A stretch of DNA of 64,000 bases from JAAYHV01 sp964400515 (GTDB lineage Bacteria; Bacillota; Clostridia; Peptostreptococcales; Anaerovoracaceae): assembly GCA_964400515.1 (NCBI GenBank), contig CAYNTJ010000011.1, forward strand, positions 8,408-72,407, read 5' to 3'. Under the pieces are notes generated by a model that made no database searches, was not told where the DNA came from, and saw only the letters and a program-made list of their open reading frames with translations. This document shows, in pieces, positions 42,835 to 51,239 of the stretch (within the stretch, counting starts at the first letter, position 1; the number at the start of each line of letters is the position of its first letter). A program made the translations under genes and the position numbers.

Positions 42835-43102
42835 AATAGTTATTTATCATAAAAACAGCAATCAGAAGTTGGACAAGGATAATTATCGGCAATCCCCATT
42901 TAAAGTACCAATGTTTAGTCTTATGTTTAAAAACATTCATACCTAATAAGCCTCCGATGCTTCCCCCCAATAAGAAAAGGGTAAAAAGTTCTCTTTCGGG
43001 AATTCTCCATTTTGAATTTTTCGATCTTTTTTTATCAATTCCCATGATTATATAAGCTGCTATATTAATAATCAAGAAATATGCTAATATATATTTGCCC
43101 AT
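42833..43102 (-). CDS. DUF1294 small membrane protein
   Basis: An 89-residue membrane protein with about three helices and the DUF1294 pattern: MGIDKKRSKNSKWRIPERELFTLFLLGGSIGGLLGMNVFKHKTKH. The motif K-x2-A/S-x3-RIPE-x-L and GG-x-G-x3-G-x4-HKT are characteristic. Function unknown. It follows fumC by three bases and is the last gene of the minus-strand run that starts at yhaM. Confidence 0.88.
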   Translation of the reverse strand: MGKYILAYFLIINIAAYIIMGIDKKRSKNSKWRIPERELFTLFLLGGSIGGLLGMNVFKHKTKHWYFKWGLPIIILVQLLIAVFMINNY

Positions 43103-43105
43103 CCC

Positions 43106-44479
43106 TTATTCCATCGTCCTTGTCATTTTTTTAAAATCCATCCATTCATCATACTGCTCATATGTATAATATCCAAGCAGCATCCCTGCCTCCTTTAAAG
43201 AAATATTTTCATTAAAGGCCTTCTTGGCAATCTCAGCAGATTTTTCATATCCTATGTAAGGATTTAATGCTGTTACCACCATCAATGATTTATTTAGGTT
43301 CTCGTCGATTACTTCTATATTCGGTTTAATTCCAACCACACAGTTTTTATTAAAAGAACTTATTCCCTCAGCCAAAAGGTTACAACTTTCTATAAAGTTA
43401 CTTATGATAACCGGCATAAAAACATTCAATTGGAAGTTGCCTTGAGATGCTCCGATTCCTATGGCAGTATCATTGCCCATCACCTGTACCGAGACCATGG
43501 TCATGGCTTCACATTGTGTCGGATTTACCTTACCCGGCATTATGGAACTTCCCGGTTCATTGGCGGGAATTGTAATCTCGCCTATCCCGCATCTAGGCCC
43601 GCTGGAAAGCCACCTTACATCATTGGCTATTTTCATCATGTCCGATGCCAAGGCCTTAATGGCTCCGTGAACATAAACTATACCATCTTTTGATGTCAAA
43701 CTATGAAACTTGTTTTCCGCTGTGACATAGTATTCATTGGTAATCTTTGATATTTCTTCCGCAACCATAACATCAAAACCTTTAGGGGCATTTAACCCTG
43801 TACCTACAGCTGTTCCTCCCAATGCCAATTCAAGTAAATATTTTTTTGATTCGTTAATCATATTAACATCATGAACTATCATGGATTTCCATCCGCTTAT
43901 TTCTTGGCCAAGAGTAATTGGGGTTGCATCTTGCAAGTGTGTTCTTCCAGTTTTTATTATCCCTTTATTCTCTTCCTCAAGTCTTCTAAAGGTCTTAATC
44001 AGTTCATTACAGGCCGGAATCAGTTTATTATTTAATAATTCCACCGCCGCAATATTCATTGCAGTAGGAAAGGTGTCATTTGAACTTTGGGATTTATTAA
44101 CATGATCATTTGGATGGAGCAATTTATCTTTAGCCAGCTCATTTCCACGGTTAGCTATAACTTCATTTACATTCATATTTGACTGTGTTCCGCTACCCGT
44201 TTGATAAATAACCAAAGGAAAATGTTCATAAAGCTCACCCCTCATTATTTCATCACAAACTCTTCCTATAAATTCACTTCTTTTTTCATCGATTGTACCG
44301 AGTTTGTTATTAGCAATTGCTGCAGCTTTTTTAAGCACTGCAAAGGCATGAATAATTTCACATGGCATTTTATTGCCTATCTTAAAATTTTCGTAGCTTC
44401 TTTGGGTTTGTGCCCCCCAGTATGCATTTTTAGGAACAGCTATTTCTCCTAAGGTGTCCCTTTCTATTCTCATATCCAT
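43106..44479 (-). CDS. fumC: Class II fumarate hydratase
   Basis: A 457-residue fumarase/aspartase-superfamily enzyme. GSGTQSNMNVNEVIANR, KSQSSNDTFPTAM and the signature GSSIMPGKVNPTQCEAM match FumC. Aspartases have a GAGTS-type first block and a different signature ending, so I prefer fumarase. It hydrates fumarate to malate, which the malic enzyme encoded just upstream can decarboxylate to pyruvate. AAGGAG lies seven bases before the ATG. The gap to the malic enzyme gene is 33 bases. Confidence 0.9.
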   Translation of the reverse strand: MDMRIERDTLGEIAVPKNAYWGAQTQRSYENFKIGNKMPCEIIHAFAVLKKAAAIANNKLGTIDEKRSEFIGRVCDEIMRGELYEHFPLVIYQTGSGTQSNMNVNEVIANRGNELAKDKLLHPNDHVNKSQSSNDTFPTAMNIAAVELLNNKLIPACNELIKTFRRLEEENKGIIKTGRTHLQDATPITLGQEISGWKSMIVHDVNMINESKKYLLELALGGTAVGTGLNAPKGFDVMVAEEISKITNEYYVTAENKFHSLTSKDGIVYVHGAIKALASDMMKIANDVRWLSSGPRCGIGEITIPANEPGSSIMPGKVNPTQCEAMTMVSVQVMGNDTAIGIGASQGNFQLNVFMPVIISNFIESCNLLAEGISSFNKNCVVGIKPNIEVIDENLNKSLMVVTALNPYIGYEKSAEIAKKAFNENISLKEAGMLLGYYTYEQYDEWMDFKKMTRTME

Positions 44480-44512
44480 TTCATTTCTCCTTGCAACAAC
44501 TGTTATATAAAT

Positions 44513-45685
44513 TTATTTCCTTATATTTCCTGCTTCTATAGCTTTATCCGCCACGGCTTTTGCCACCACCGAAACCACTCTTTCATCGAACACTCCCGGC
44601 AATATGTATTCCTTTGAAAGTTCCCTCTCTTCAATCACATAAGCCAGAGCCATTGCGGCTGCCACCTTCATCTCATCGGTAACCTTTGTGGCCTTTACAG
44701 AAAGTAAACCCTTAAAAATTCCCGGAAACGCCAAAACATTATTTACTTGATTTGGGTAATCAGACCTTCCTGTTCCTACTACTGCAGCACCTCCTGCCTT
44801 TGCCTCCTCTGGCATTATCTCAGGCACGGGGTTTGCCATGGAAAAAACAATAGGGTCCTTTGCCATAGTCATTATCATTTCTTTATTAACAAGACCCGGC
44901 CTGGAAACTCCTACAAACACATCTGAATCCCTAATGACATCCTTTAATTGTCCCTTTAAATTGTCTTTATTGGTAATTTTTGCCATTTCTTCTTGGGCAT
45001 TATTATTATATGGAGCACCTTCATATATCGCACCATTTATGTCGCATAAAATAACATCCCCAAATCCCATCAGTATAAACATTTTAGCTATGGATATCCC
45101 CGCTGCGCCGGCACCGTTGATTACTATCTTAAGCTCGCCTTTTTTTCTCTTAGTGTATCTAATCGCATTTAAAACCCCTGCTGCAGTTATTATTGCCGTA
45201 CCATGTTGATCATCATGGAAAACAGGAATATCACATTCTTCTATCAGTCTTTTTTCTATTTCAAAGCACCTGGGAGCACTTATATCCTCTAAATTAATAC
45301 CTCCAAAGCTTTTTGAAATCAATTTTATTGTTGTTACTATTTCATCAACATCCTTAGAATTAATACATATTGGAATTGCGTCTATTCCTGCAAATCTCTT
45401 AAATAATGCACATTTACCTTCCATCACAGGCATGCTGGCACTGGGTCCTATATCTCCCAACCCCAAAACCGCTGTACCATCAGTAATTACCGCTACCAAA
45501 TTACCTTTCCCCGTATACTCATAGGCAAGCATTTCATTTTTTTCTATCTCCAAGCAGGGCTCTGCCACACCGGGGGTGTAAGCAATAGACATGTCTTCCA
45601 TAGTTTCAATCCTGTCTTTTAGTTCTGTGTAAAGTTTCCCCTTCCACTCCTTGTGCTTTTTTAGTGCTAAAGTTTTATTATCCAC
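44513..45685 (-). CDS. NAD(P)-dependent malic enzyme (short bacterial type)
   Basis: A 390-residue oxaloacetate-decarboxylating malic enzyme. Motifs: YTPGVAEPCLEI, VTDGTAVLGLGDIG, PVMEGKCALFKRFAGIDA, PVFHDDQHGTAII (metal site), Rossmann VINGAGAAGISIAKM and ANPVPEI. The start is most likely the GTG at 45685: AGGAGG is at 45691-45696, six bases upstream, and lies inside codons 2-3 of the longer frame from the ATG at 45700. The gene lies 14 bases after a structured RNA element and upstream of fumC, forming a small C4-acid module. The NAD or NADP preference is not evident. Confidence 0.92.
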   Translation of the reverse strand: MDNKTLALKKHKEWKGKLYTELKDRIETMEDMSIAYTPGVAEPCLEIEKNEMLAYEYTGKGNLVAVITDGTAVLGLGDIGPSASMPVMEGKCALFKRFAGIDAIPICINSKDVDEIVTTIKLISKSFGGINLEDISAPRCFEIEKRLIEECDIPVFHDDQHGTAIITAAGVLNAIRYTKRKKGELKIVINGAGAAGISIAKMFILMGFGDVILCDINGAIYEGAPYNNNAQEEMAKITNKDNLKGQLKDVIRDSDVFVGVSRPGLVNKEMIMTMAKDPIVFSMANPVPEIMPEEAKAGGAAVVGTGRSDYPNQVNNVLAFPGIFKGLLSVKATKVTDEMKVAAAMALAYVIEERELSKEYILPGVFDERVVSVVAKAVADKAIEAGNIRK

Positions 45686-45698
45686 AATACTCCTCCTC

Positions 45699-45892
45699 AT
45701 AAAACATATGGCAGCTGCTCACCTGACCTGGTCTTTGCCCCCACACTCGCCTTTATCCGGATTTTCCGGAGGACTTACATCTAAGCTACGCCATGATCAC
45801 TGCCGCTTTGCGGAACAGCTTACGTGGATCCCTTTGCCCGTAACTGGCCTGGATTTTCAACCACAGACATAAGCAGCTGCCATATGTTTTAT
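45699..45892 (-). ncRNA. Structured RNA 3' of comF, probable raiA-motif RNA
   Basis: A ~194-base element, visibly richer in G and C than its surroundings, bounded by a perfect 21-bp inverted repeat (45699-45719 and 45872-45892; core CATATGGCAGCTGCT). Read on the minus strand, inner helices are visible. UCCGG-AAAAU-CCGGA lies at 45770-45756 and CCGC-AAA-GCGG at 45813-45803; UAAGCU (45822-45817) can pair with AGCUUA (45787-45782) around the latter. GGGCAAAG occurs twice (45839-45832, 45740-45733). No ORF explains it. The published raiA-motif RNA, about 200 nt, abundant and linked to sporulation and aggregation in Clostridium, typically lies between comFC and raiA. This element starts at the comF stop codon, which lies in its first arm. 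The family call is inferred from context, size and foldability. Confidence 0.78.
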
Positions 45893-46635
45893 TGTATAAT
45901 ATAATCTCCGCCGGAAGCAAATACTAAAAAATATACTTTCTCGGCACCTTCTCTTTTTAATGCTAAGCTAACAGAATCCATAGTAGCTCCTGTTGTATAT
46001 ATATCATCTATAACCAAAACCCTTTTGCCGTAAATCATTTTCCTTCCATGCTCGGTTATATTAAAGGCATTTAATAAGCTCTCTTTTCTTTCCGTCGGAC
46101 TCATACTTTTTAGCGGTTCGGTATTTTTCATTCTTACCAAACATTTATTATCGCATTTTGTTCCTTGGAAATCAGAAAAATAACCACCTATCAATTCAGC
46201 CTGATTATATCCCCTTTCCCTTTTCCTTTTTTTATTAATGGGAACAGGAATGACTATATCATAATCTAAATCTTCTATCAACATTCTATCATTCATAATT
46301 TCCGCTATAACTCTGGAAATATATGTTTTTTTATTATATTTCAGTTTAAAAACGATACTCTTTTCTAAAGACCCATACTGAACACAAGAGTATCCCCTAT
46401 CAAATTCATGCCTATTATTCTTACAATCATAGCAAGTATTCGTAGGATTGTTTTCACTAAGTATTTTACCACATTTATTGCATGTCCTGCTACCAATCCA
46501 TTTAAATCTCTCAAAGCAGTCATCGCATAGCGAATAATTCCTGGTTTCATCAATTATATTATTGCAGGCAATACAATATATGCTTTGGGGATAAATAAGG
46601 TTTATAATTGATTTAACAAATTCCCTAATACTCAT
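45889..46635 (-). CDS. comF: ComF family phosphoribosyltransferase-like protein
   Basis: A 248-residue ComFC: an N-terminal double Cys cluster (CIACNNII, CDDCFERF, CNKCGKIL, CYDCKNN; residues ~21-70) and a type I PRTase fold with PVPINKKRKRERGYNQAELI and the PRPP loop VLVIDDIYTTGATMDSV. ComF supports uptake of transforming DNA in Bacillus together with ComFA and acts on incoming single strands. No comFA is nearby. It overlaps recD2 by 11 bases. Its 3' end runs into the structured RNA. Confidence 0.94.
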   Translation of the reverse strand: MSIREFVKSIINLIYPQSIYCIACNNIIDETRNYSLCDDCFERFKWIGSRTCNKCGKILSENNPTNTCYDCKNNRHEFDRGYSCVQYGSLEKSIVFKLKYNKKTYISRVIAEIMNDRMLIEDLDYDIVIPVPINKKRKRERGYNQAELIGGYFSDFQGTKCDNKCLVRMKNTEPLKSMSPTERKESLLNAFNITEHGRKMIYGKRVLVIDDIYTTGATMDSVSLALKREGAEKVYFLVFASGGDYIIQ

Positions 46636-48853
46636 ATTTAAATCCCAAAAGATCTATATCCCTTAATCTTATTCCGAGCCCGGAGCATCTACTATCTATT
46701 CTGTTATTGTCTACCATAGCTTGCATTCTTTTTTCCGACCCCAAAAGAATAACCAGATTTTTACCCCTGGTAATGGCAGTATATAACAAATTTCTTGTGG
46801 CTAGCATTGGCGGGAACCAAGATATTGGCATTACAACCACGGGGAACTCACTTCCCTGGCTTTTATGGACAGTTATGGCATAAGCCAGCTCCAAAAGCTC
46901 CAGTTGAGTAGAATCGTATTCCACATATTTATCATCATCAAAAATAACCCCAATTACATCATTTTCGATATCAATGCTTTCTATAACTCCCATATCCCCA
47001 TTGAATATACCATCACCGGAAACCAGGCTACCTTTTTTTCTCCATTTCACGCTATAGTCATTTCTAATCTGCATAACCTTATCCCCCACCCTAAAAATTT
47101 TATCTCCATAGGTTTTTTCATCTAACCCTTTAGTTTTAGGGTTAAGCACTTCCTGAAGTTTTTTATTCAAGTTTAAAACTCCGAGATTTCCTTTTCTTGA
47201 AGGAGTAATTATTTGGATATCAGAAAATGAGTCTACAAAATCATAATATTTTTCTATTCTACCCGTTACCAGTTCTATCAGCTTATTCAAAATTTCCTGT
47301 TCATTATTGAGCTTAAGCATAAAGAAATCTTGATCCTTTTCATTGAAATACGGGTACTCACCTCTATTTATCAAATGAGCATTTACTACTATCAAGCTTT
47401 CCTTTGCCTGCCTAAATATCTCATTAAGTCGGATTGTTGTAATGTATTCACTGCTTATCAAATCACGCAATACATTCCCTGCTCCCACAGACGGCAGCTG
47501 ATTTACATCCCCCACCAGTATTAGTCTTGTACCTGTGGGTATGGCTTGCAATAACGCATCCATAAGCTTTAAATCAATCATAGAAGCTTCATCCACAATT
47601 ATTAAATCAAAGGCCAACTTATCTTCCGCATTTTTTAAAAACTTACCCTCTCCCAAATCGTCTACATATTGATATTCCAAGAGTTTATGTATAGTTGATG
47701 CTTCATAGCCCGATGTTTCAGTTATTCTTTTAGCCGCTCTTCCAGTGGGCGCAGCTATTGCTGATTTAAAGCTACAGCAATCAGAAATCCCTATTATCGT
47801 ATTTATTATAGTGGTTTTCCCTGTGCCCGGACCTCCGGTTATTATTGATATATTATTATTTAAAGATTTTTCAACGGCTGTTATCTGTTCATCGGACAGA
47901 TTAATATTATTGCTCACACATACAGAATTTAAAAGGTTACTTATCTCTGCATTTATTCGAGTTATCCCCGCTGATTTTAGTCTAATCAAGTTACTACATA
48001 CACTTCTTTCGGCAAAATAGTAATTGGAAATATAAACAACGTCCATACCCGAAAGGTTATCAATCTTTATGCTTCCTTCAAATGCCATATTTATTAATCT
48101 GTCTTCAATTATTTCCATGGATACATCCATGATTTCTCCGGCTTGCTCTATTAATTCTGTCTTAGGTAAATATGTGTTTCCTGAATTAATATATTTGTTT
48201 AGTGTAAATAGAATTCCGCTCTTAAGCCTAAATTCACTTTCCCTGTCAATTCCTAAATTATTGGCTATTTCATCCGCTTTTTGAAAACTGATACCATAAA
48301 TATCTTCTATCAATTGATATGGGTTTTCTTTAACCACAAAAACTGCTTGGCCACCATATTCTTTGTAAATCTTTAAAGCATAAGCTGTTGTGATTCCCAA
48401 TTTTTCCAATTCAAATGCTATATCGGCAAATTCTTTTCTTAATACATATGAATCATGTATTTTTTCTGCGGTTTTAGGTCCGATTCCTTTTATCTTTGTC
48501 AGTTCATTATAGTTGTTTTCAATTATTTCAAGTACCTTATCATCAAAACTTTCCATCAATAATCCGGCGGTTTTGGGTCCGATTCCTTTAATTGCTCCTG
48601 AGGCCAAGAATTTTTCAATGCTTGTTTTCCCTTTGGGAATAATCTCCTTAAAAGAAAAAAAGGCAAATTGCTCACCGTACTTGGGGTGAGTTTTGTATTT
48701 GCCCTGTAATTCAAAAACAATACCCGGATTAATATAAGGAAGGTTCCCGGTGACTGTTATTACGGCATTATCCGTTTCCAATACAGCCACTGTAAAACCG
48801 TTAGAATCATTATGATAAATAACATCTACAATTTGTCCAGTCATTATTTCCAT
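46625..48853 (-). CDS. recD2: RecD2-type DNA helicase
   Basis: A 742-residue SF1B 5'-3' helicase not paired with RecBC. An N-terminal OB and helix-hairpin-helix region (~1-190; IKGIGPKTAGLLMESF, IKGIGPKTAEKIHDSY) precedes the motor: Walker A IITGGPGTGKTTIINTI (~residues 340-356), motif II LIIVDEASMIDLKLM, GDVNQLPSVGAGNVL, and C-terminal YAITVHKSQGSEFPVVVMPI, LLYTAITRGKNLVI. It acts in repair and replication-fork maintenance. It is preceded by the nucleotidyltransferase-like gene (3-base gap) and followed by comF. Confidence 0.95.
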   Translation of the reverse strand: MEIMTGQIVDVIYHNDSNGFTVAVLETDNAVITVTGNLPYINPGIVFELQGKYKTHPKYGEQFAFFSFKEIIPKGKTSIEKFLASGAIKGIGPKTAGLLMESFDDKVLEIIENNYNELTKIKGIGPKTAEKIHDSYVLRKEFADIAFELEKLGITTAYALKIYKEYGGQAVFVVKENPYQLIEDIYGISFQKADEIANNLGIDRESEFRLKSGILFTLNKYINSGNTYLPKTELIEQAGEIMDVSMEIIEDRLINMAFEGSIKIDNLSGMDVVYISNYYFAERSVCSNLIRLKSAGITRINAEISNLLNSVCVSNNINLSDEQITAVEKSLNNNISIITGGPGTGKTTIINTIIGISDCCSFKSAIAAPTGRAAKRITETSGYEASTIHKLLEYQYVDDLGEGKFLKNAEDKLAFDLIIVDEASMIDLKLMDALLQAIPTGTRLILVGDVNQLPSVGAGNVLRDLISSEYITTIRLNEIFRQAKESLIVVNAHLINRGEYPYFNEKDQDFFMLKLNNEQEILNKLIELVTGRIEKYYDFVDSFSDIQIITPSRKGNLGVLNLNKKLQEVLNPKTKGLDEKTYGDKIFRVGDKVMQIRNDYSVKWRKKGSLVSGDGIFNGDMGVIESIDIENDVIGVIFDDDKYVEYDSTQLELLELAYAITVHKSQGSEFPVVVMPISWFPPMLATRNLLYTAITRGKNLVILLGSEKRMQAMVDNNRIDSRCSGLGIRLRDIDLLGFKYEY

Positions 48854-48856
48854 TTA

Positions 48857-50134
48857 TTATTTTAACCAAATTACCCTTCTAGTAGCTACTGCAAATTTGC
48901 TCTTGCTCATTTTCTTTGCTTCCTTTAGCAAGTCTTGCCTATTATTTCGATTAGGCTTAATATGTACTACATCTACAACCAGCTTCAATATCTCATAGGC
49001 CCTTTCCTTGGTGTCAGCATAGCCGGCTTCCATTACATCATTTTCATTAATCGCCAAATCTTCAGGGAAAACAGCATCTCCGGTTTTCTTTATTTCCTTC
49101 TCATAATAGACCCTGGATTGTATTTTGGTATCTTGAAAATCATATACTATCCTTTGTGCCTTGGATAGGTTATTTAAATAGTTATATCTTTCCATTCCGA
49201 TATCTGCCAAGTAATGCTTGAATTCTACATATGATCCCAAGAAGTTAATTTTAATTATATTATCCACGCCATCGTGCAACCTATAATTGGTTTTCTCGGA
49301 AAAATCCAATCTATCAATCGCCTTATGGGCTTTTTTGGTGGAAAAGCAAATATAGAACAGCCCCAGTCTTCTGTCGCTTACCTTTTTAACCTTATCTATT
49401 CCTTCACATAATCCAATATAATCATACCTTTCGGTACTGTTCATACTATTAAAGATTTCCGGTCCGACAACAGCTTTTAATAATCCTGTTTCCGCAAGCA
49501 TATTCAATCCAAGACCCGCATTATCCGCCATCACTATTCTTTCCAATGCTCTTGTCACATAGCCTAAGGATTCATCTTTTATCTTATCTGCACTTTCCTT
49601 AACCTCTTCATAAAGGTCATTTGCCAAATCATATCCAAGTTCAGCCGCCAGCTCCACAGCATCAAAAGCCCTATACGGCTTTTTATCCAACAGCTCCTTT
49701 GGGGAAATTGTAGTCTTAATAATCTTAGCTTTCATGTCACCCCTTGCATCAAAAGGATCACAGAAGGTTCTGTTCGGATTATCTGCCATGGCATTTAAAG
49801 CAAAAGGCTCCCTTTCCAAATGACTTGTAATACTATCAAAGAATTCAATCTCCTCTTCTCCGATAGGGGTTCCGTAAGGGCACAAATCAATAATAGTTTC
49901 TTCCTCTTCATTTTCATAAACAAATCTAACGATTTCTCTTTTTTCGTCTATTATCTCAGCCTCACCGAATAGTTCTCTTATCTTTTCCAATCTGGCACTT
50001 GTGGCCAAATCCCAATCCAATGTTTTAATTCCGTTTAAACCTTCTCTTACACATTTTCCATAGGCATATACATCATAACCGTTTTTTTCCAATTCCTTGA
50101 ATATACCATTTACTTCCTTAGTTAATTTAATCAA
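48857..50134 (-). CDS. Divergent CCA-adding / poly(A) polymerase-like nucleotidyltransferase
   Basis: 425 residues resembling class II tRNA nucleotidyltransferases, with the polymerase head at ~1-135, RNA-binding neck helices and an uncertain C-terminal half. The DxD metal motif is kept in LDWDLAT, but other motifs are altered. The flexible-loop GGxVRD reads YGKCVREGLNG, and RRDFTINAMA reads EREPFALNAMADNPNRTFCDPFDARGD. It may be a degenerate CCA enzyme, a specialised nucleotidyltransferase, or a non-catalytic RNA-binding protein. The genome would need another CCA enzyme if this one lacks activity. It lies between yhaM and recD2 with short gaps. Confidence 0.72.
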   Translation of the reverse strand: MIKLTKEVNGIFKELEKNGYDVYAYGKCVREGLNGIKTLDWDLATSARLEKIRELFGEAEIIDEKREIVRFVYENEEEETIIDLCPYGTPIGEEEIEFFDSITSHLEREPFALNAMADNPNRTFCDPFDARGDMKAKIIKTTISPKELLDKKPYRAFDAVELAAELGYDLANDLYEEVKESADKIKDESLGYVTRALERIVMADNAGLGLNMLAETGLLKAVVGPEIFNSMNSTERYDYIGLCEGIDKVKKVSDRRLGLFYICFSTKKAHKAIDRLDFSEKTNYRLHDGVDNIIKINFLGSYVEFKHYLADIGMERYNYLNNLSKAQRIVYDFQDTKIQSRVYYEKEIKKTGDAVFPEDLAINENDVMEAGYADTKERAYEILKLVVDVVHIKPNRNNRQDLLKEAKKMSKSKFAVATRRVIWLK

Positions 50135-50148
50135 CAGTCTACCTCCAG

Positions 50149-51108
50149 TTAAAACTTTGCTTTGTATAATCTTCTATAATCCAGTGTCCATACACCATCT
50201 GTAAATTCGCCTTTATCTATTCCCATTAAAGCATTCTCCATGTCAAACATCCTGGCATCCAAAATATCTAAGTAATGAAGCATTTCGGCCTCCGGGAAAA
50301 GAGGTTTCTTGGGACTGCCGAATTCCGGCTCATAATGATGTGACAATATCATATGCTCTAGCATTATCATTTTTTCTTTGCTCATATTTATTGCTTCTGC
50401 TTTTGTCTCAATATTCTTAATACCTTGTACAATATGCCCTAAGAGCTGTCCCTCAAATGAATAACCATCAGATATACCGTTTTCGTCTGAATTAATCTCA
50501 TTCAATTTTTCCATATCATGTACTGCTACCCCGGCCAGTAATAGATCTTTATTTAAGTTAGTATAAACCTCACAAAGCTTTTCACCCGCCATCATCATTC
50601 TTTTTATGTGATATAGAAGACCTCCATATTGTGCATGATGATTTTTTTTAGCTGCCGGATAATACATTAATTTATCTTTATTCTCTTCATATAGGGATTT
50701 GCATAAAGTTTTTAATTCAATATCTTCAAACCCTTCAATGACATTTAATATGTACTCATACATATCCTCTGATTTTTCCGGAGCCGCCTTGATGAAGTCT
50801 CTGATTTCAATTTCATCTGTTTCGGAAGTTTTTCTTATTCTTGTTACCCTCATCTGTTTCATGCCCTTCCATTCATTGACGGTACACTTAACTTTTACTA
50901 TATCACCCTCGGATATTTTGTCTATTGAATCTTGTTCTTCATCGGAAAGATCCCATTTCTTAGCAGTAATTTCACCGGTACAATCCCCCAAAAGTAAGTC
51001 CAAATACTTTTTCTTATTGGATCCTAATTTTACAGATATACTTTTTACCATGAAGAATTCTACTACTTCTTGTTCATTTTTCAGCTGTGAAATGTATATT
51101 TCTTTCAT
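50149..51108 (-). CDS. yhaM: YhaM-type 3'-5' exoribonuclease (OB-fold plus HD domain)
   Basis: A 319-residue protein with an N-terminal OB-fold (~10-95; YLDLLLGDCTGEITAKKWDLS, VKCTVNEWKGMKQMRVTRI) and an HD hydrolase domain (~150-300; AQYGGLLYHIKRM, GVAVHDMEKLNEI, LEHMILSHHYEPEFGSPKKP). YhaM trims RNA and single-stranded DNA from the 3' end. The ATG at 51108 has GGGAG seven bases upstream; a GTG directly before it is the alternative. It is the first gene of the yhaM-recD2-comF run. Confidence 0.93.
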   Translation of the reverse strand: MKEIYISQLKNEQEVVEFFMVKSISVKLGSNKKKYLDLLLGDCTGEITAKKWDLSDEEQDSIDKISEGDIVKVKCTVNEWKGMKQMRVTRIRKTSETDEIEIRDFIKAAPEKSEDMYEYILNVIEGFEDIELKTLCKSLYEENKDKLMYYPAAKKNHHAQYGGLLYHIKRMMMAGEKLCEVYTNLNKDLLLAGVAVHDMEKLNEINSDENGISDGYSFEGQLLGHIVQGIKNIETKAEAINMSKEKMIMLEHMILSHHYEPEFGSPKKPLFPEAEMLHYLDILDARMFDMENALMGIDKGEFTDGVWTLDYRRLYKAKF

Positions 51109-51138
51109 CACTTATCTCCCTTTTTAATAGTCCTAATC

Positions 51139-51167
51139 ATTATATATCATAATTACTGTTTCATCAA
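51139..51167 (-). promoter_or_regulatory. Promoter for the yhaM run
   Basis: Read on the minus strand: TTGATG (51162-51167), 17 bases, TATAAT (51139-51144). Confidence 0.55.
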
Positions 51168-51208
51168 CCACGATAGGAATTTTCTCTTCACATTTACACA
51201 AATTAGTA

Positions 51209-51214
51209 TATAAT
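51209..51214 (+). promoter_or_regulatory. -10 element for nadE-hom
   Basis: TATAAT 26 bases upstream of the nadE ATG, with AAAGGGG as the ribosome-binding site between them. The -35 is not clear. Confidence 0.45.
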
Positions 51215-51239
51215 ATTACCTATAAGAAAGGGGATTGAT

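Noticed and set aside
43106..44479. Aspartate ammonia-lyase instead of fumarase
   Set aside because: GSGTQSNMNVNEV and KVNPTQCEAM match FumC; aspartases have GAGTS-type motifs. The neighbouring malic enzyme also supports fumarase.
45686..45700. ATG at 45700 as the malic enzyme start
   Set aside because: AGGAGG lies inside its second and third codons; the GTG at 45685 is at the correct distance.
45699..45892. Insertion-derived MITE as the explanation of the inverted repeat after comF
   Set aside because: Not fully excluded, but the position right after comF, the length, and several inner helices fit a raiA-motif RNA better, and no target-site duplication is evident.
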